Source: Pelodera strongyloides (lineage: Eukaryota > Nematoda > Chromadorea > Rhabditida > Rhabditidae). Taken from it: 64,000 nt of DNA. Location: positions 248,001 through 312,000 of the forward strand of contig JAANDG010000020.1 in assembly GCA_036852015.1 (NCBI GenBank), in the 5' to 3' direction. Positions 12,656 to 25,072 of the stretch are shown here, one piece after another. Below the pieces are notes generated by a model. It ran no database searches, had not been told where the DNA came from, and worked only from the letters and a program-made list of their open reading frames with translations. Made by a program: the position numbers and the translations under genes. Every line of letters starts with the position of its first letter. The first letter of the stretch is position 1.

Positions 12656-14209
12656 AAAAAAGGAGAGTATGAAATACACTGCGGCACAGGTCATGTTCGG
12701 CGATGTTACTTTATTCACAAAAACGTAGTCATACATAGGAAACGAAGGAACCATTCGAATGTCAGTGGTTCCACGATTCTACACTTGTGAACAACATTGT
12801 TATTCTTATTAACCCGCCCAGCATGGCTGAGTTCCACGGACCGTGACCACACAGGAAACGAAATAATTGCCGAAATAACAGTAAAACCGTCGTTGGCCAG
12901 TCCAAACGGCTTTTACAGAAAAGGTCTCGGCAAATTTTTCCGCTTTCCTCTAGCCAACTGATGCAAGCCTACCTAAACCTAGAAAGGAGAGAACAAAATC
13001 ACCCACTGGGCCTGCCGCTGGACTTCGCCAAATGGGGTAGATACACGAACAGTGCCATCCGGATATTGAACGGGAGGCGCAAAGTTCTAAAGAAAAACCA
13101 CATAACATGGAATTATCAAAGTTCAATGATTTAATTTTGAAAGTTACGTGTTACAGGGGGACTACTGCACACTCGCAAACTAACAGTCATAAGAAAGCTC
13201 GAATACTATGCTTCAATGAAATACTTTGGCCACTACATAGAAGCTAGGAGACAACCATGCAACTGTCAAAGTTAGGATAAGGACAATCATGCCACTCTGC
13301 TTATGGCAGTTTCACGACACTATGCTACACACCTTGCAATTGACGTAAACAAAAATACTTGATTCACGACCTCAGGGCTCCCTCCTTGTCTTATATGCTC
13401 CCGCATTCTTTCTCTAAGTTCTGGATTAGACCACACGAGATATTTCCAATCCCACTGCTTCCTTGGTTTCGGGTTTAATTTGCACTGCTCTTCCTGCAAA
13501 GGCAAATAAATAAGCAAATACATATTTTTACACTTCAAGAGCGTGCACCTTTATTCAAGGGTGAAAATACAGATTCAATGTTTGCTTATGACATGTTCCG
13601 CACAGGTCCTGAGCAGTAGGCGACGAGTTCCAGGCGACAAATTTCTCGACGTCTTCCGGCTAGGGGGGGGGGGGGGTCGTATGCACGAGCACGAACGCGC
13701 CGGGAGGTTCCAGCCTCCCAGTGGTGAGAGAAAGAGAGGGATCACAGAGACACGCAGAGACAAATTCTCCCACGCAGAGAGGTTCCCGCTGTTCGTGCAT
13801 ACGGCCACAGGAGGGATCGCTCATGATCGCACACTCATATTCGTAATATTCTAATTGTGTTGGCACCACGCATTTATGTGCCACATCAATTCATATTCAT
13901 AATTATTACAAGTTAGTTAATACCAATTGTCGCACACATATGTTCAACCATAACCAACCTTCCACATTTGCATTCTCGGGGCATGTTTCTTACATATCAA
14001 TTTTTTATTGTGGTTGCCATCCCATATCTGCTTCTTCAGTTTTTCGTCAATCCCTTCCAAGTCTTCGATTACCATCTTCTGCCTTTCCCAGTCCAGCTTA
14101 GGAATGGTCATCATGCGCCTTCGCCGCCCATGAACCCCCTTGTGGCATAGCACACACCGGTTCATTATCACTACAACACAATTCATTAGTTATCCCAATA
14201 TGCTCTGTG

Positions 14210-14490
14210 TACGGCGCGTTCGGGTATAATTATTACAAGTTATATATTGCTCTTTCGGAAAGGAAAACCCGCAAAAATCCCGTTCGGGCTCGACCTTTCC
14301 GAAAGAATTTACTGGTTTGAGGAAGCGCACAATACAGTATGAATAGCACGGAAAATTTAAAAAATTTGCGCGGGAAAGGGTTTCGCTAATTCATACTGTA
14401 TGGTGCGTTCTCATCCGTTCGGAATGGTCCAACCCGAACGGCATTTTTTCGGATTTCCCTTTCCAAAAGAGCAACCCGAACGCGCCGTTA
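14210..14490. mobile_element. Inverted-repeat element, ACGGCGCGTTCGGGT ends
   Basis: The left arm ACGGCGCGTTCGGGT is inverted at about 14475-14488 (ACCCGAACGCGCCGT). Sub-terminal TTCATACTGTA / TACAGTATGAA and CTTTCGGAAAGG words also pair. The element is non-coding and occupies the D-E spacer. Confidence 0.65.
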
Positions 14491-16770
14491 CCTTTACGAC
14501 GGGCTGCAACGGATAAATGAGAGCCCGAACAAAAAAAAATAAGGCACCCGAACTGGAACATTCAAATCATAATGGAGTCACAAATTACTTTTTTATTCAA
14601 CCTTTTAAAGGGACTATTCACCCAAAAGAATCAACTCAAGTTATTGAATATCTAGAAATTCAGTACCTTACCTTACAGTATTTGAAGAGAGGGCGTAATG
14701 AGAACCAAATAACACACATAATGGATGCACGATATGAATTTTACTGTAAAAGTAACCAGACACAAACGTAGAACATAAGAGAAAGCAAAAACGTTTATAT
14801 ACATTTATAAAACCAGATTATTCTGTCAGTTCATCAGGCTTCCCATAGGGTACGTACTTCACTCTGGAAAAAGTAGATCCTTGCAGAAGCTTTGACACGT
14901 GCTAAAATATACAAGTAAAAAGTATAACCATAGTTCACCACAACATATTTTAATTAACTTCTTTTTCGTACTGTAAGACATAAAGTGAGACATAAAGTGA
15001 TAATAAGCAGAACCAACAGTTAACAAACCGATGGTTTAATAACACTTCTTCTGTTTGTTGGATTGCACTTGGCTCCTTCTCGAACAGAACTTATTAATCG
15101 GAACATCACTTTGATTCAAGAAGTCTAAAAAAGATACACTGCAGCCACCATCTTTGTCGATACTTTAAAGATAATCAAATAACCTAGTAATTTACCAAAA
15201 CACCTGCGCCTGCAGCGATTTTAAATAGTCCATGTGATTTTGTGATATAGAAAGAATCCCACTTTCCAATCGTCATAGCGCATGGCATATGCCTAGCCGT
15301 TAATCCGAAGTTACTGGTTATTCTAGGCTCTGTATGCCCATGTCGGGGGTTTTATTTACAACGTTCCTTTATTTCCATTCAATATATGTAAAGCCAGTTA
15401 TTCAACATACGTTTCAAAAACCAGCCGTTATTTCGCTTTAAAGATTTAAAGACCAGAATTGCAGGAGTCGCCATAGCTGAAGTTGAACTACCTGGTTCGT
15501 ATTCCGTCTCCTCTATTTCTTTTTTAATTTCTCGCTTCACCGTTTCCAGTACAACACTTAGGGGTTTTACATCAGTAACGTTAGTCTGGAAGCTGGTACC
15601 GGATTCTGAAAAAAATTATGGGTACGAATCATGTACATTATTTACTTACCCGTTACCGAAAAACGAACACGACTTATTTAGCCGTTTTACATTTGCTATA
15701 CGAGACACGTAATACAGACGGGAATATATGCCAAGTGCAAGGCTGCCAACAATGAGAAATAACAAGCAGCCAATAAATAAACTAAACAATCAATAAACAA
15801 AAAAAACCAACCTCGAGGTGTTTGCTCCGTCCCCGTACTATGAGATGTACTGAATAATCCATCAGGGTCCGATTCCGTTTTAATTTCTGTCTCCATCTTT
15901 GGCTCTGCACAAATTAAGGGCTTGTTTGCCGATACAGCCACATCTGCATGAGTTTGGAGGGTCGGAGGCTCTGTTTCTAAAAAAAAGTATATTTAAAAAT
16001 TAAATTACACATACTACACACCAAAATTGTCCAAAATCCGCTACTTTTGGATTATACATTTTAAAGCAGATCTTATAAATCATTATTAGTCATTATTTTA
16101 TTGCAGTGTATGCGTGTAATTTGGACACTTGTCAGTGTCAGCGGTTGCCTTTGTTTATCTATGTTTCGGCGTATTCATCAAGGAACTATATTCAACCGCA
16201 TAACTACCGTACCTCCATTACTTTTTTGCAGTAATTTGGCTCGGATTTTCTCATGAAAGGATCCTGGAGCGGGTGCCCGTTTGTAGAAACCGGAACAAGG
16301 AGTGACTCGGATATTTTCAATCGTTCGTCCACCGTTTTGCACTGATGGAAGTGGTGGAACAGGTAGTGGAATAGGTAGAAATGGTGGACTGACATACACC
16401 GTCCCAAACTGCGTCTGCAAAAAACTCGAGTATAAGCGTTGGCGCGTAAACTACGTTCCTGGGCGCGCAGAGCACCGCGCACCGCGCCGCGCAAATTGGA
16501 GTGCACGCGTAGCCAGCCGCGCAAATTCGAGTGCACGCGAGCCAGCCGCGCAATTTCGAGTGCCACGTAGCCAGCCGCGTACCACGCAGTGGGCCCCCGG
16601 CCAGCCGCGTAGTTTGCAAACTACGCGGCTGGGTGCGCCGTGCCTCGGGGGCTCTGGTCCTCAACCGCGCCGCGCACCCCCAGGCAACCACGCGGAGGCC
16701 CCCGGCCAGCCGCGCAATTTCGTCTATATCAGCTGTGACCCAATACTTATTTTCGAATATTCGACATGCG

Positions 16771-16850
16771 CGTTATGGCCGAGTGGTCTAAGGCGCTGGT
16801 TCGAGACCATAATTAGTGTAAGTCGCAGGTTCGATTCCCCCATTACGGTA
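16771..16850 (+). tRNA. Degenerate tRNA(Leu)-like sequence
   Basis: TATGGCCGAGTGGTCTAAGG is a canonical type-II D-arm, followed by GCGCTGGTT and later GGTTCGATTCC of a T-loop. The acceptor arm pairs imperfectly (CGTTATG with CATTACG) and the T-stem is mismatched, so this is probably a pseudogene or tRNA-derived repeat rather than a functional tRNA. Confidence 0.35.
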
Positions 16851-16866
16851 ACTTCTTACGTTTCAG

Positions 16867-17719
16867 TTAAAGGGACAGGCCCATCAAAGTAAACCTATAT
16901 TTACGATTTCTTCGTAATTTTTATTATGAGTATTTATTACAATATGTACAAACTGTATTTTATCCACATTCACACTGGGGAACTTTTTCCGATGGGCGTT
17001 TCGGATATTTCTACCGTTGCTTAGCCCTTTTGCCTATCCACACTCGCTGTCTGCTCTCTCGGTGCCTGCAGTCCGTTTTTCTATGGCGCCTCTTTATTGA
17101 GCACCAGCCGGCTACGCCGCCCGAGGCGACTTTCTATTACATTTATTTTATTTTATGTATACGTGAAACGTGGATTCAAAAGTAGTTACAAAAAATTAGG
17201 AGGCGCCATATGCAAAAAGCCTCGCTTCGTTGTTCTTTTTGTTGCTCTAGATCTGCATGTTCTTTGTAGTTTTTTTTCGTAGTACTTTGAGCGCCGCCGA
17301 CTCGCACGGCTGATACGGCATACGCATTTCATATATGCAGCTTTTTCGGGCTTTTGTGAGAGGGGCGCTCGGGATGTGAGATGGCTCAGTGCATGTGAAC
17401 ATGAACTACTGAACCAATACTACTTCCTGGGCGTAACGCACATCATCCAAACGTACAAACAAACCCACAAACAAACAAAGCTCCCAACTTTATATAATAA
17501 GATACTATCTCATTCGTAATACAACTGTGTTATAACATATACAAATTAAACGAATTATTAGGACTAAAATGGGGGAACTACGGTATTCAGCCCGCCGGAA
17601 AAAGTTCCCCGGGAAGAATTTCGATAAAATTTAGTTTGTATATATTATAATCAACACTCTTAATAAAAACTAAGAATAAATCGTAAATATACGTTTACTT
17701 TGATGGGCCTGTCCCTTTC
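16867..17719. mobile_element. 850-bp inverted-repeat element, AAAGGGACAGGCCCATCAAA ends
   Basis: The left end (AAAGGGACAGGCCCATCAAA) is exactly inverted at the right end (TTTGATGGGCCTGTCCCTTT), with arms extending about 40 bp through CGTAAATATA. No transposase is seen inside. A sequence resembling the empty site is present at 18327-18375 (see findings). Confidence 0.8.
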
Positions 17720-17790
17720 AAGCGTTGGAGTCGAACCCCGACCTATTTCCTACAACAACACCCTAGTCACTGAGCTATTCATGACAACAC
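17711..17790 (-). tRNA. tRNA(Tyr)-derived relic
   Basis: The minus strand has ATAGCTCAGTGACTAGG (D-arm), a TTGTAGG anticodon-loop-like segment (GTA) and GGTTCGACTCC (T-arm). Two further copies at 18361-18426 and 22546-22612 sit in the same place, immediately after the donor of a C2CH-type exon. Arms are imperfect, so these are relics co-duplicated with the exons. Confidence 0.45.
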
Positions 17791-18360
17791 TACCTCCCAT
17801 GTCTCCTTTCCTGGTGCGTGACTCGTGCAAAGCATCCTTCGCTCCAGACGATATCCATCCACAATTCCACCGTTTTGCCCTGTTTGAAGCGGTACATTGC
17901 AGGGAGTGACCCGGATGTTTTCAATCGTTCGTACACCGTTTTGTAGTGATGGGAGTGGAATAGGTAGAATTGGTGGACTGACATGCACCTTGTCGAACTT
18001 CTTCTGCAAGAAACTCTATTGACATCTGGGTACAAGTGTCGGCGTGTAAACACACGCAACAAGCTCGTCCGGATTGGCTTTGACCACATCCGGAGATTGC
18101 AGATTATATATTTGAGCGAAACATGTTGTTTTATTACCGTCGTGTGCCTTCTCGAACTTCTTCTGCAAGAAACTGTATTCACATAACATACTGTTTTCTT
18201 CACAAACCAGTGTTACAAAGTTGTATTACTTCAGATATGCGTGATAAGTTGTATGTTAGGAACATGGACAACAGGCAAAGCCAAAGGACTACCGTACAAA
18301 TTAAAACGACAGTAACAAATGTACCCATTACGGTAACTTCTTATGTTTCAGTTACAGTGT

Positions 18361-18426
18361 TGGAGTCGAACCACCGACCTACTACCTACAACAACACCCT
18401 AGTCACTGAGCTATGCAAAACCACAC
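18361..18426 (-). tRNA. tRNA(Tyr)-derived relic
   Basis: Second copy, with TAGGTCGGTGGTTCGACTCC on the minus strand and the same GTA-type loop. It lies directly downstream of the decayed C2CH exon of gene D. Confidence 0.45.
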
Positions 18427-18604
18427 CTCCCATTCCTCCTTTCCTGGTGCGTGACTCGTGCAAAGCCTTCGCCGCTCCAAATATCCGTCCATTATAATTC
18501 TCTTCATGCTTGGATCGCAGTCGCTTAAGAACTCGGACAATTTTCGTCTCTTCCACATATTTCGAGGAACACTGTAAAAACGGAACCAGTTTTTTTGCAA
18601 AATC
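18427..18604 (-). pseudogene. Decayed C2CH exon of gene D
   Basis: The stretch encodes VPRNMWKRRKLSEFL ... RLCTSHAPGKEEWE, closely matching gene C exon 22613-22809. The upstream part corresponding to the C-x2-C is replaced (VILQKN), and the splice acceptor is not recognisable (TTTTGCAA where TTTGCAAG is expected). The donor GTGTGG survives. It is probably skipped. Confidence 0.6.
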
Positions 18605-18717
18605 ACATTATGTTCTTTCATCAGCGTTACTTCGTGATATGTGAACTTTTTCATAGTGAGAATGCGAATAATTAAAACCGATCAATCAAAAAAAAAACAA
18701 TACAGTGTTAGGAAAAC

Positions 18718-19120
18718 TGTATTTAAAGGGCATGTCAAGGGGGATTCTGCGCAGAAAGGCATCCCTAAGGCGCAGACTAAGTAAATCTCAAAAGGCGCCC
18801 AGTACAGTAACCCATAAAAATGGCGCCAGAATAAAATATTTGAGATTTTGTCATAAACGTGAACAAAACACGCCGCAACGCAAGCAAACGGGCGCGTTGC
18901 GGCGAGCCGGTAATTCAAGCCGTCCCGTGGACAGAGATTTGGCTTAGCTCTGTCCGCACGACTAGAATCCCACACTGAAGGAGTTTTTTGGAGGGATTTG
19001 AAATTGTTTTTCTTCTTACATGAAAGTTTTTGTTTATTTTTATTTTCACTCTCCTTACCTTCAAAACGCAAGCTTTTTTTTGAGCCCAACATGCAAAACC
19101 GGCTTGACATTCCCTTTAAG
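18718..19120. mobile_element. Inverted-repeat element, TTTAAAGGGCATGTCAAG ends
   Basis: The left end TTTAAAGGGCATGTCAAG pairs with the right end CTTGACATTCCCTTTAA. The centre contains GC-rich inverted words around AAACGGGCGCG. The element is non-coding, intronic to gene D. Confidence 0.65.
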
Positions 19121-22100
19121 CAAAATGCAAGTGCAAATTTTCCACGTAAAAATTTCAATTTTCCAAATATTTAAATTTCAAACGCTCAAACTTTTTTAGA
19201 GAGGAGATTGGCAAAAATGTTCTATGACAAAGTTGTCCAGCATAAGATTCTCTACAAAACTGTGTGGTTTGTTTCTCTAATGGACGACGCCACAGTGCAA
19301 GCTTCTCTTGTATGTGGTGGCACACGAAAAGAAACAACACCCACTGGGCCTTGCGCTTGTCGCTAGATTGGGTAGATACATGAACAGTGTCATCCCCGTC
19401 TCCAACGGAACTCCCAGGGTTCTAAACAATCAATAAATCATAAAGTGTTGCTACCATACATACAATGAGTCCAACAATACGCATACGCACTACTGCATAC
19501 TTGCAGACTCGCAAATTGTCTTTGAATATGAAAGCTAGAAATGCTTCGTTTCAATAAAATACTTCGCTGTTGGCCATTAGCTGGCTTGCTTGTCTCGCTT
19601 GCTGCATTGGAGCAGGTGCCGGCTCTGGTGTAGACACCGGCACTGGTTTCGTCAGCTCCTGTTTTCCCTTTAGTCCCGTACTGGCGTTCAACCTGGCCCG
19701 CCTTGTCTCGGCGTCAAACTTGCGCTTTGCTTTCTGCAAATATGTTCGTGCTTTCATCTTCTGACAATTATTTCTATTTGATGATGATGATGCGCATATA
19801 ATTTCAACCACAACCAACCTTCCATTTTCGCATTCTCGGAGCATGTTTAGTACATATGAATTTCGAATATAGCTTGCCATACAATATTTTCTTCTTCAGT
19901 TCTTCATCAATTCCTCCCAAATCTTCGAGCACCAGTTTCTCCCTTTTCCAATAAAGTCGAGGTATTGACATCGTCGACGGGCTCCATTTGTGGCAGATCT
20001 CGCACCACTGACCAACCATTATTATCACTAAAACATGGTCCATTAGTGGTACTAACAAAACATTTATTACGAACATAAAATGTCGACCGCAAATCCACTT
20101 CATTGAGCTAACACAAGGGTTGGAAGAAAAAGTAGGTGTCCAATAAAAAATGTATAGTTGAACAACACAAATGAGGACGTCTAATATATTCAAGATTTTT
20201 TTAACATTCCCTATTCGCTGTTCTACTGTAGTCGGGAATATCTCGGTCAGCCTCAGTAACTTCCTTCCTTGACTATTTTTTTTTGGAACTTTATATTGGG
20301 GGTGTATACTTCCAGTATCTCCGTTTCCGTATTACGTACCGTATACCCTGTACACCCTACGATATCCGTACGGTAATACGACCGTATTCTCCCAATATAT
20401 CAGCCTATACACAACAATAACCGAATAAAAATGATGAATTCACAGCGACGTCTCTTTAAACAGAAATGCACATATAACATGGATGCACAATATGACTTTT
20501 ACTGTAAAAGTAACAAGATGCAAATAAATATAAAACATAAGAGAAAGCAAAAAACGTTTATGTACATTCATAAAACCAGATTATGCTTTCAGTTCATCAG
20601 GCTACGAACTGCACTCTGGAAACAGTAGATCCTTGCAGAAGCTTTGACACATGCTAAACGTAACAATAAAGAGGTATAAAATAGAACACATCCTGTGTAT
20701 GCAACAGTTCACTACATTCCAAACATATGGTACTAATCTTCTTTTCCGTACTGTAAGATACAAAGTGATAATAAACTTATCAATAGTATAACCAACCGAT
20801 GATTTAATAACAATTTTTCTGTTTGCTGGATTGCAGTTGGCTCAGGCTCGAACAGTACTTGGTCCCGGCCCAACATTACTAATCGAAACATCACTTTGAT
20901 TCAAACAGTCTAAAAAGATACGATCCACGATCTTTGTGAATACTTTAAAGCTGAGCAATATAGCCATTTACCCAAACACCTACAGCCATTTTAAATAGTC
21001 TATGTGATTTAGAAAGTATACCATTTTACAATCACCTTACAATTAGCGCATGAGTTGAAAAATGGGTGGTGCCCTCTACTCATGGCTAGCATATATCCAG
21101 CCGCGTTTACCCGAACTTACATATTTTTTGTTATTATTACATACATACATACATACAAATATACATAAATACATACATATTCTAATTTATGTTCATTTGC
21201 ATAGGCTGCATGAGAATGCTGGTGTACTCGATGTGTTTCAAAAAGCGGCCGTTATTTCGCTTTAAAGACCAGAATTGCAGGAGTCGCCATACCTGAAGTT
21301 GAACTACTTGGTTCGTATTCCGCCTCCATGATTTCTTTTTTTATTTCTCGCTTCACCGTTTCCAATACAACACTTAGGGGTTTTCCCGCCGTAATGCTAG
21401 TCTGGAAGCCGGCGCCAGATTCTGAAAAAAATGTATGGCCTACGAATCAAGTACACTGACACTCTAATTACAAGGCTACTTAGTTTACTTTTACTTTGTT
21501 TTACTTACTTGTTAGCCGGTACCGAAAAACAAACAAGAAATAACAAACAATGAATACATAAACTAATAAATCAATAAACAAACAAACAAACAAACGAACA
21601 TACACAAACAAATAAACAAACAAACAAACAAACAAAAAATCAACCTCGAGGTGTTTTCTCCTTCTCCGTATCGTGAGGTGTACTGTTCGATGTGAATAAT
21701 CCATCAGGGTCCGATTCCGTTTTAATTTCTGTCTCCATCTTTGGTTCTGTACAAATTACTGGCATGTTTGCCGACACAGCCGCAGGTACATGAGTTTGGA
21801 GGATCGGACGCTTAGTTTCTAAAAAAGTACGTTCAAAATTTACATCAAACAAATCCTCAACTCGGAACATATTTTTGGGTAAAAACAGAAGACGTCGAGT
21901 AATTTGTCATCTGGAACTCGTCGCCTACAGGGACCTGTGCGGAACATGTCATAAGCAAACATTGAAGCTGTATTTTCACCTTTGAATAAAGGTGCACGCT
22001 CTTAAAGCGTAAAATATTTATTTATTTATTTAGGTTAGAAATCATTAGTTGATCGTAATGTGCCATGCCGATGTCTCCATATTCTGTAAGAAGTATACAT

Positions 22101-22545
22101 ATGCGGTAGGAGTTTCGAACCTTCTCACTATGCGCTGTTGCGAAGCAATTCTCTTAGGGTAACGATTATGAATATGTTTCGGCATATTTATCAAGAAACT
22201 ATATTCAGCCGCAGAACTACCGTACCTCCTTTACTTTTTTGCATTAATTTGGCTCGGATTTTCGCATGAAAGGATCCTGGAGCGGGTGCCCGTTTGTAGA
22301 AACCGGAACAAGGAGTGACTCGGATATTTTCAATCGTTTGTCCACCGTTTTGTAGAACCGGTGGAATAGGTAGAAGTGGTGGATTGACATGCATCGTCTC
22401 GAACTTTTTCTGCAACAAACTCGATTCACCTAACGTACTGTTTTCTTCACAAACTACAAAGATGTATTACTTCAGATTTAGGAACATGGACAACAGACAA
22501 AGCCGAAAGTACTACAAAAAAAATTAAAATTGGCTCGGGTGGTCG

Positions 22546-22612
22546 GAGTGGTCGAACCACCGACCTACTTCCTACAGCAACATCCTAGTCACTGAGCTAT
22601 GCAAAACCCTAC
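22546..22612 (-). tRNA. tRNA(Tyr)-derived relic
   Basis: The minus strand reads ATAGCTCAGTGACTAGGAT, then CTGTAGG (GTA loop) and TCGGTGGTTCGACCACTCC. It begins within 10 nt of the donor of C2CH exon 22613-22809. Confidence 0.45.
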
Positions 22613-24774
22613 CTCCCATTCCTCCTTTCCTGGTGCGTGACTCGTGCAAAGCTTCCTTCCTTCCAAATACCCATCCACTATATCTGTCTTAATTCTGGGA
22701 TCGCAGTCAACTAAGAACTCGGCCAGCTTCCGTCTTTTCCAGATATTTCGAGGAACACTGTAGCACGGGCCAGAAACCAGTTTCTTGCAAATTAGGCAAA
22801 GGTGTTGCACTAAATGACCGAGCATTAAACACAGTAAATAGTTTGTGTGTTAAGTGTTCGCACCTTAAAAATATAGCGTCTTAAAAATAACCATCACTAT
22901 GGGATCGGATCGAAACATAGCTCCGGCGCCATTTACTGTAGTACAAAATAATGTAACTATTCTATAAAGCTCGCAATAACGGTCGTTATGACAGAAGGAT
23001 ACGGTAGTCTAGAATCATGTCCATCGCATGCGAATTTCGATCGAAAAACGAGCAATTTCGGTATGTTTTCCATAAAAAGTTTTTCGAGTAGTTTTTCTTC
23101 ACATTCCTTTGCATTACTTCTTCGTTTTCTTACCTTGTTTTTTTTTTGCTTCGCACACTTTTTTTTCCACTTTGCACACAAAAAACCGACTATCATACTC
23201 TTATAACTCGAAGTTCCTGCCACTACGTCGTCCACTTCTTCGATCGATATTTGGCCACAGTTCCTCAGGGCTTCATCAACCAGAGGTGAAAACATGTTCG
23301 CTTCAGGTTCACTGGAAGAAAGCGAGTATACGACGTTTATACATAAATATGCAGAAGCGGCACTCTTGGCTCGTTTGCATAGCTTCTAATTCAAACTCCT
23401 TCGCTTATAATACAAGCGTAAAACACCTACTCGCTGTCGTCTCTGATCTTGCCATCGTCAAACAGAGTAGACACGTGAACCACATCTGAATCCATCGGAA
23501 GGCTCTCGGAAGACTAAAGAAACTAAGTTTTCTTACGAAGTTGATACTACTTTTATGTATGTGTCACAGAAAAGTTCAATGGCGAATGCTTTGTTGTCGT
23601 TGTGATGTGTTATAATAGAAACAATGATTACAGCACGGCAAACCGGATGACCCGGGTGCCTTTTACTTAGCAAATTGTACAATAATAGATATAAAGAAAT
23701 AACTGTCGAAGAGAGAAGCAAAAGCTACATGGTAGCTAGCGATCAAATCATTGAGTCTAATCAATTAACCCAGGGAAAAGCTATAGGCATATATGTTGTG
23801 ATGACTAATGCGCGCGCCCGCGCGGAGAACTGTTGTAACACACAAAAGCTAAGTCAACAAACCAACCGAGGGAAAATTACATACATTGATTGTAGAAAGG
23901 GAGGATATTAATGATTATTAAGATAGAATTAAAGTCACGGACAAGGTTCCGTGACAGTATGCAACTTGGCCCTGTCCATACACCACATTTTACATAAACT
24001 TTGGTGAACATAGTTTCCAAATCAATCACCTCTGCCTCTGGATTGTCTTTTTGACCGTCTCCGGGACCAGTTTCAAATTTCAAATTAATATACACAAAAG
24101 AGAAGGGAATAAGGAGAAAACCGACTGCATCGAAGGATAGCCTTACCTGGGCGGGTTGTGTTCCATCAGGGTTTCCTTCCTGTTTCGGTCGCCTCACTAT
24201 TACTAACGGCTGAGGATCGCACCACCGATTCTAAAAAAAAGAAGGAAATTTAGTGTACATTCCAATTCAACTCGATTCTCGAAGAGCAACCAAAAACCGA
24301 ACCTTTTTCGTAAAGGCACATATTGGGAAAAATTGTATAGAATCTTAAAGGTTATAAGGCATAAAGTTAAAGTTAAAGGCAATTAGCTCTATAATAAGTG
24401 AAATACAGTGCAAATTTAGAATATTTATGCACAAGTACGTTCAAGGGAAAAACAGCCTACCTTCCACGCTACCATGCCTGGTGCATGGGACGCACAAATC
24501 GTTCTCCCGTCCCACTTGCCGTCCGCGATCTCTTGTCTTACGGCTTCTGTGCAACGGTCGTCGATCAACATCTCCAGAAATTTCGCCCTATCCCACGGCC
24601 GGCTGGGAACAGTCACCGCGGCCTCCACGACCTTCTGGCAGCACATTTTGCAGTAGAACTTATACCTTTTCAAACTGAAAAGCGAAAACTATATTGTGCA
24701 TAGTTACAGAGCATAAAACTCGTGAAAGCTCAAACCCACCTTCCAAGTTACCTAATCTGCTAATTTAGTGGTTT

Positions 24775-25030
24775 CGTCGGTAAGTTCATGTTAAAGAGTT
24801 TATGTTATAACCAGTCGGCTCATAACCATTTAGCATGGGCATACTTATATACAAAGTTTCAAACGTAGCATAAGAAAGTCACATAATAGGAAACAAATGC
24901 ATATGCATACTTCGACATTGAGCTGCGATACTCTTTTTATACCCGAACACGAAAATTTGCATTTCCGTAACGCACATCGGTATGCAAATTACGCTACAGT
25001 TACTCTTTTATATAATAAGATATAGTTATT
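24775..25030. mobile_element. Dispersed repeat, copy 1 (second copy at 51380-51625)
   Basis: About 240 bp shared almost base for base with 51380-51625, including CATACTTATATACAAAGTTT, ACACGAAA, TTGCATTTCCGTAA and TTTATATAATAAGA. The last words recur near 17490. It shows no obvious inverted ends within the shared block. Confidence 0.7.
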
Positions 25031-25072
25031 GCAAAACAGCTACCTTAGTATCGGTGCTGACATTTCTCTTTA

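Larger units (their letters stand above)
14818..20027 (-). pseudogene. Gene D: C2CH array member with chimeric and frameshifted exons
   Basis: Exons: 19819-20027 (C2CH; WCEIC ... FICTKHAP; possible ATG at 20019), 19563-19733, 19341-19421, 17794-18003 (chimeric), 16213-16414, 15812-15976 (METEIKTESDPDG), 15492-15605 (ETVKREIKKE), 15029-15124, 14818-14901 (terminal; KLLQGSTF ... VKYVPYGKP). The frame is open through exon 15492-15605. In 15029-15124 a gap of about 17 nt relative to gene C shifts the frame to a TAA at 15036-15038, although the terminal exon itself is intact. A second C2CH exon (18427 to about 18604) has lost both its acceptor and its C-x2-C. I read D as a recently decaying gene, or one with an altered C-terminus. 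Confidence 0.6.

Noticed and set aside
16302..16892. 196-aa plus-strand Arg/Pro-rich ORF
   Set aside because: It overlaps antisense of gene D exon 16213-16414, a GC-rich repeat (GCCAGCCGCGCAA words) and a tRNA-like sequence.
23881..24110. Exon of gene C with ETGPGDGQKDN
   Set aside because: The phase gap suggests an exon here, but no acceptor and donor pair gives the required phase, so it is left unresolved.
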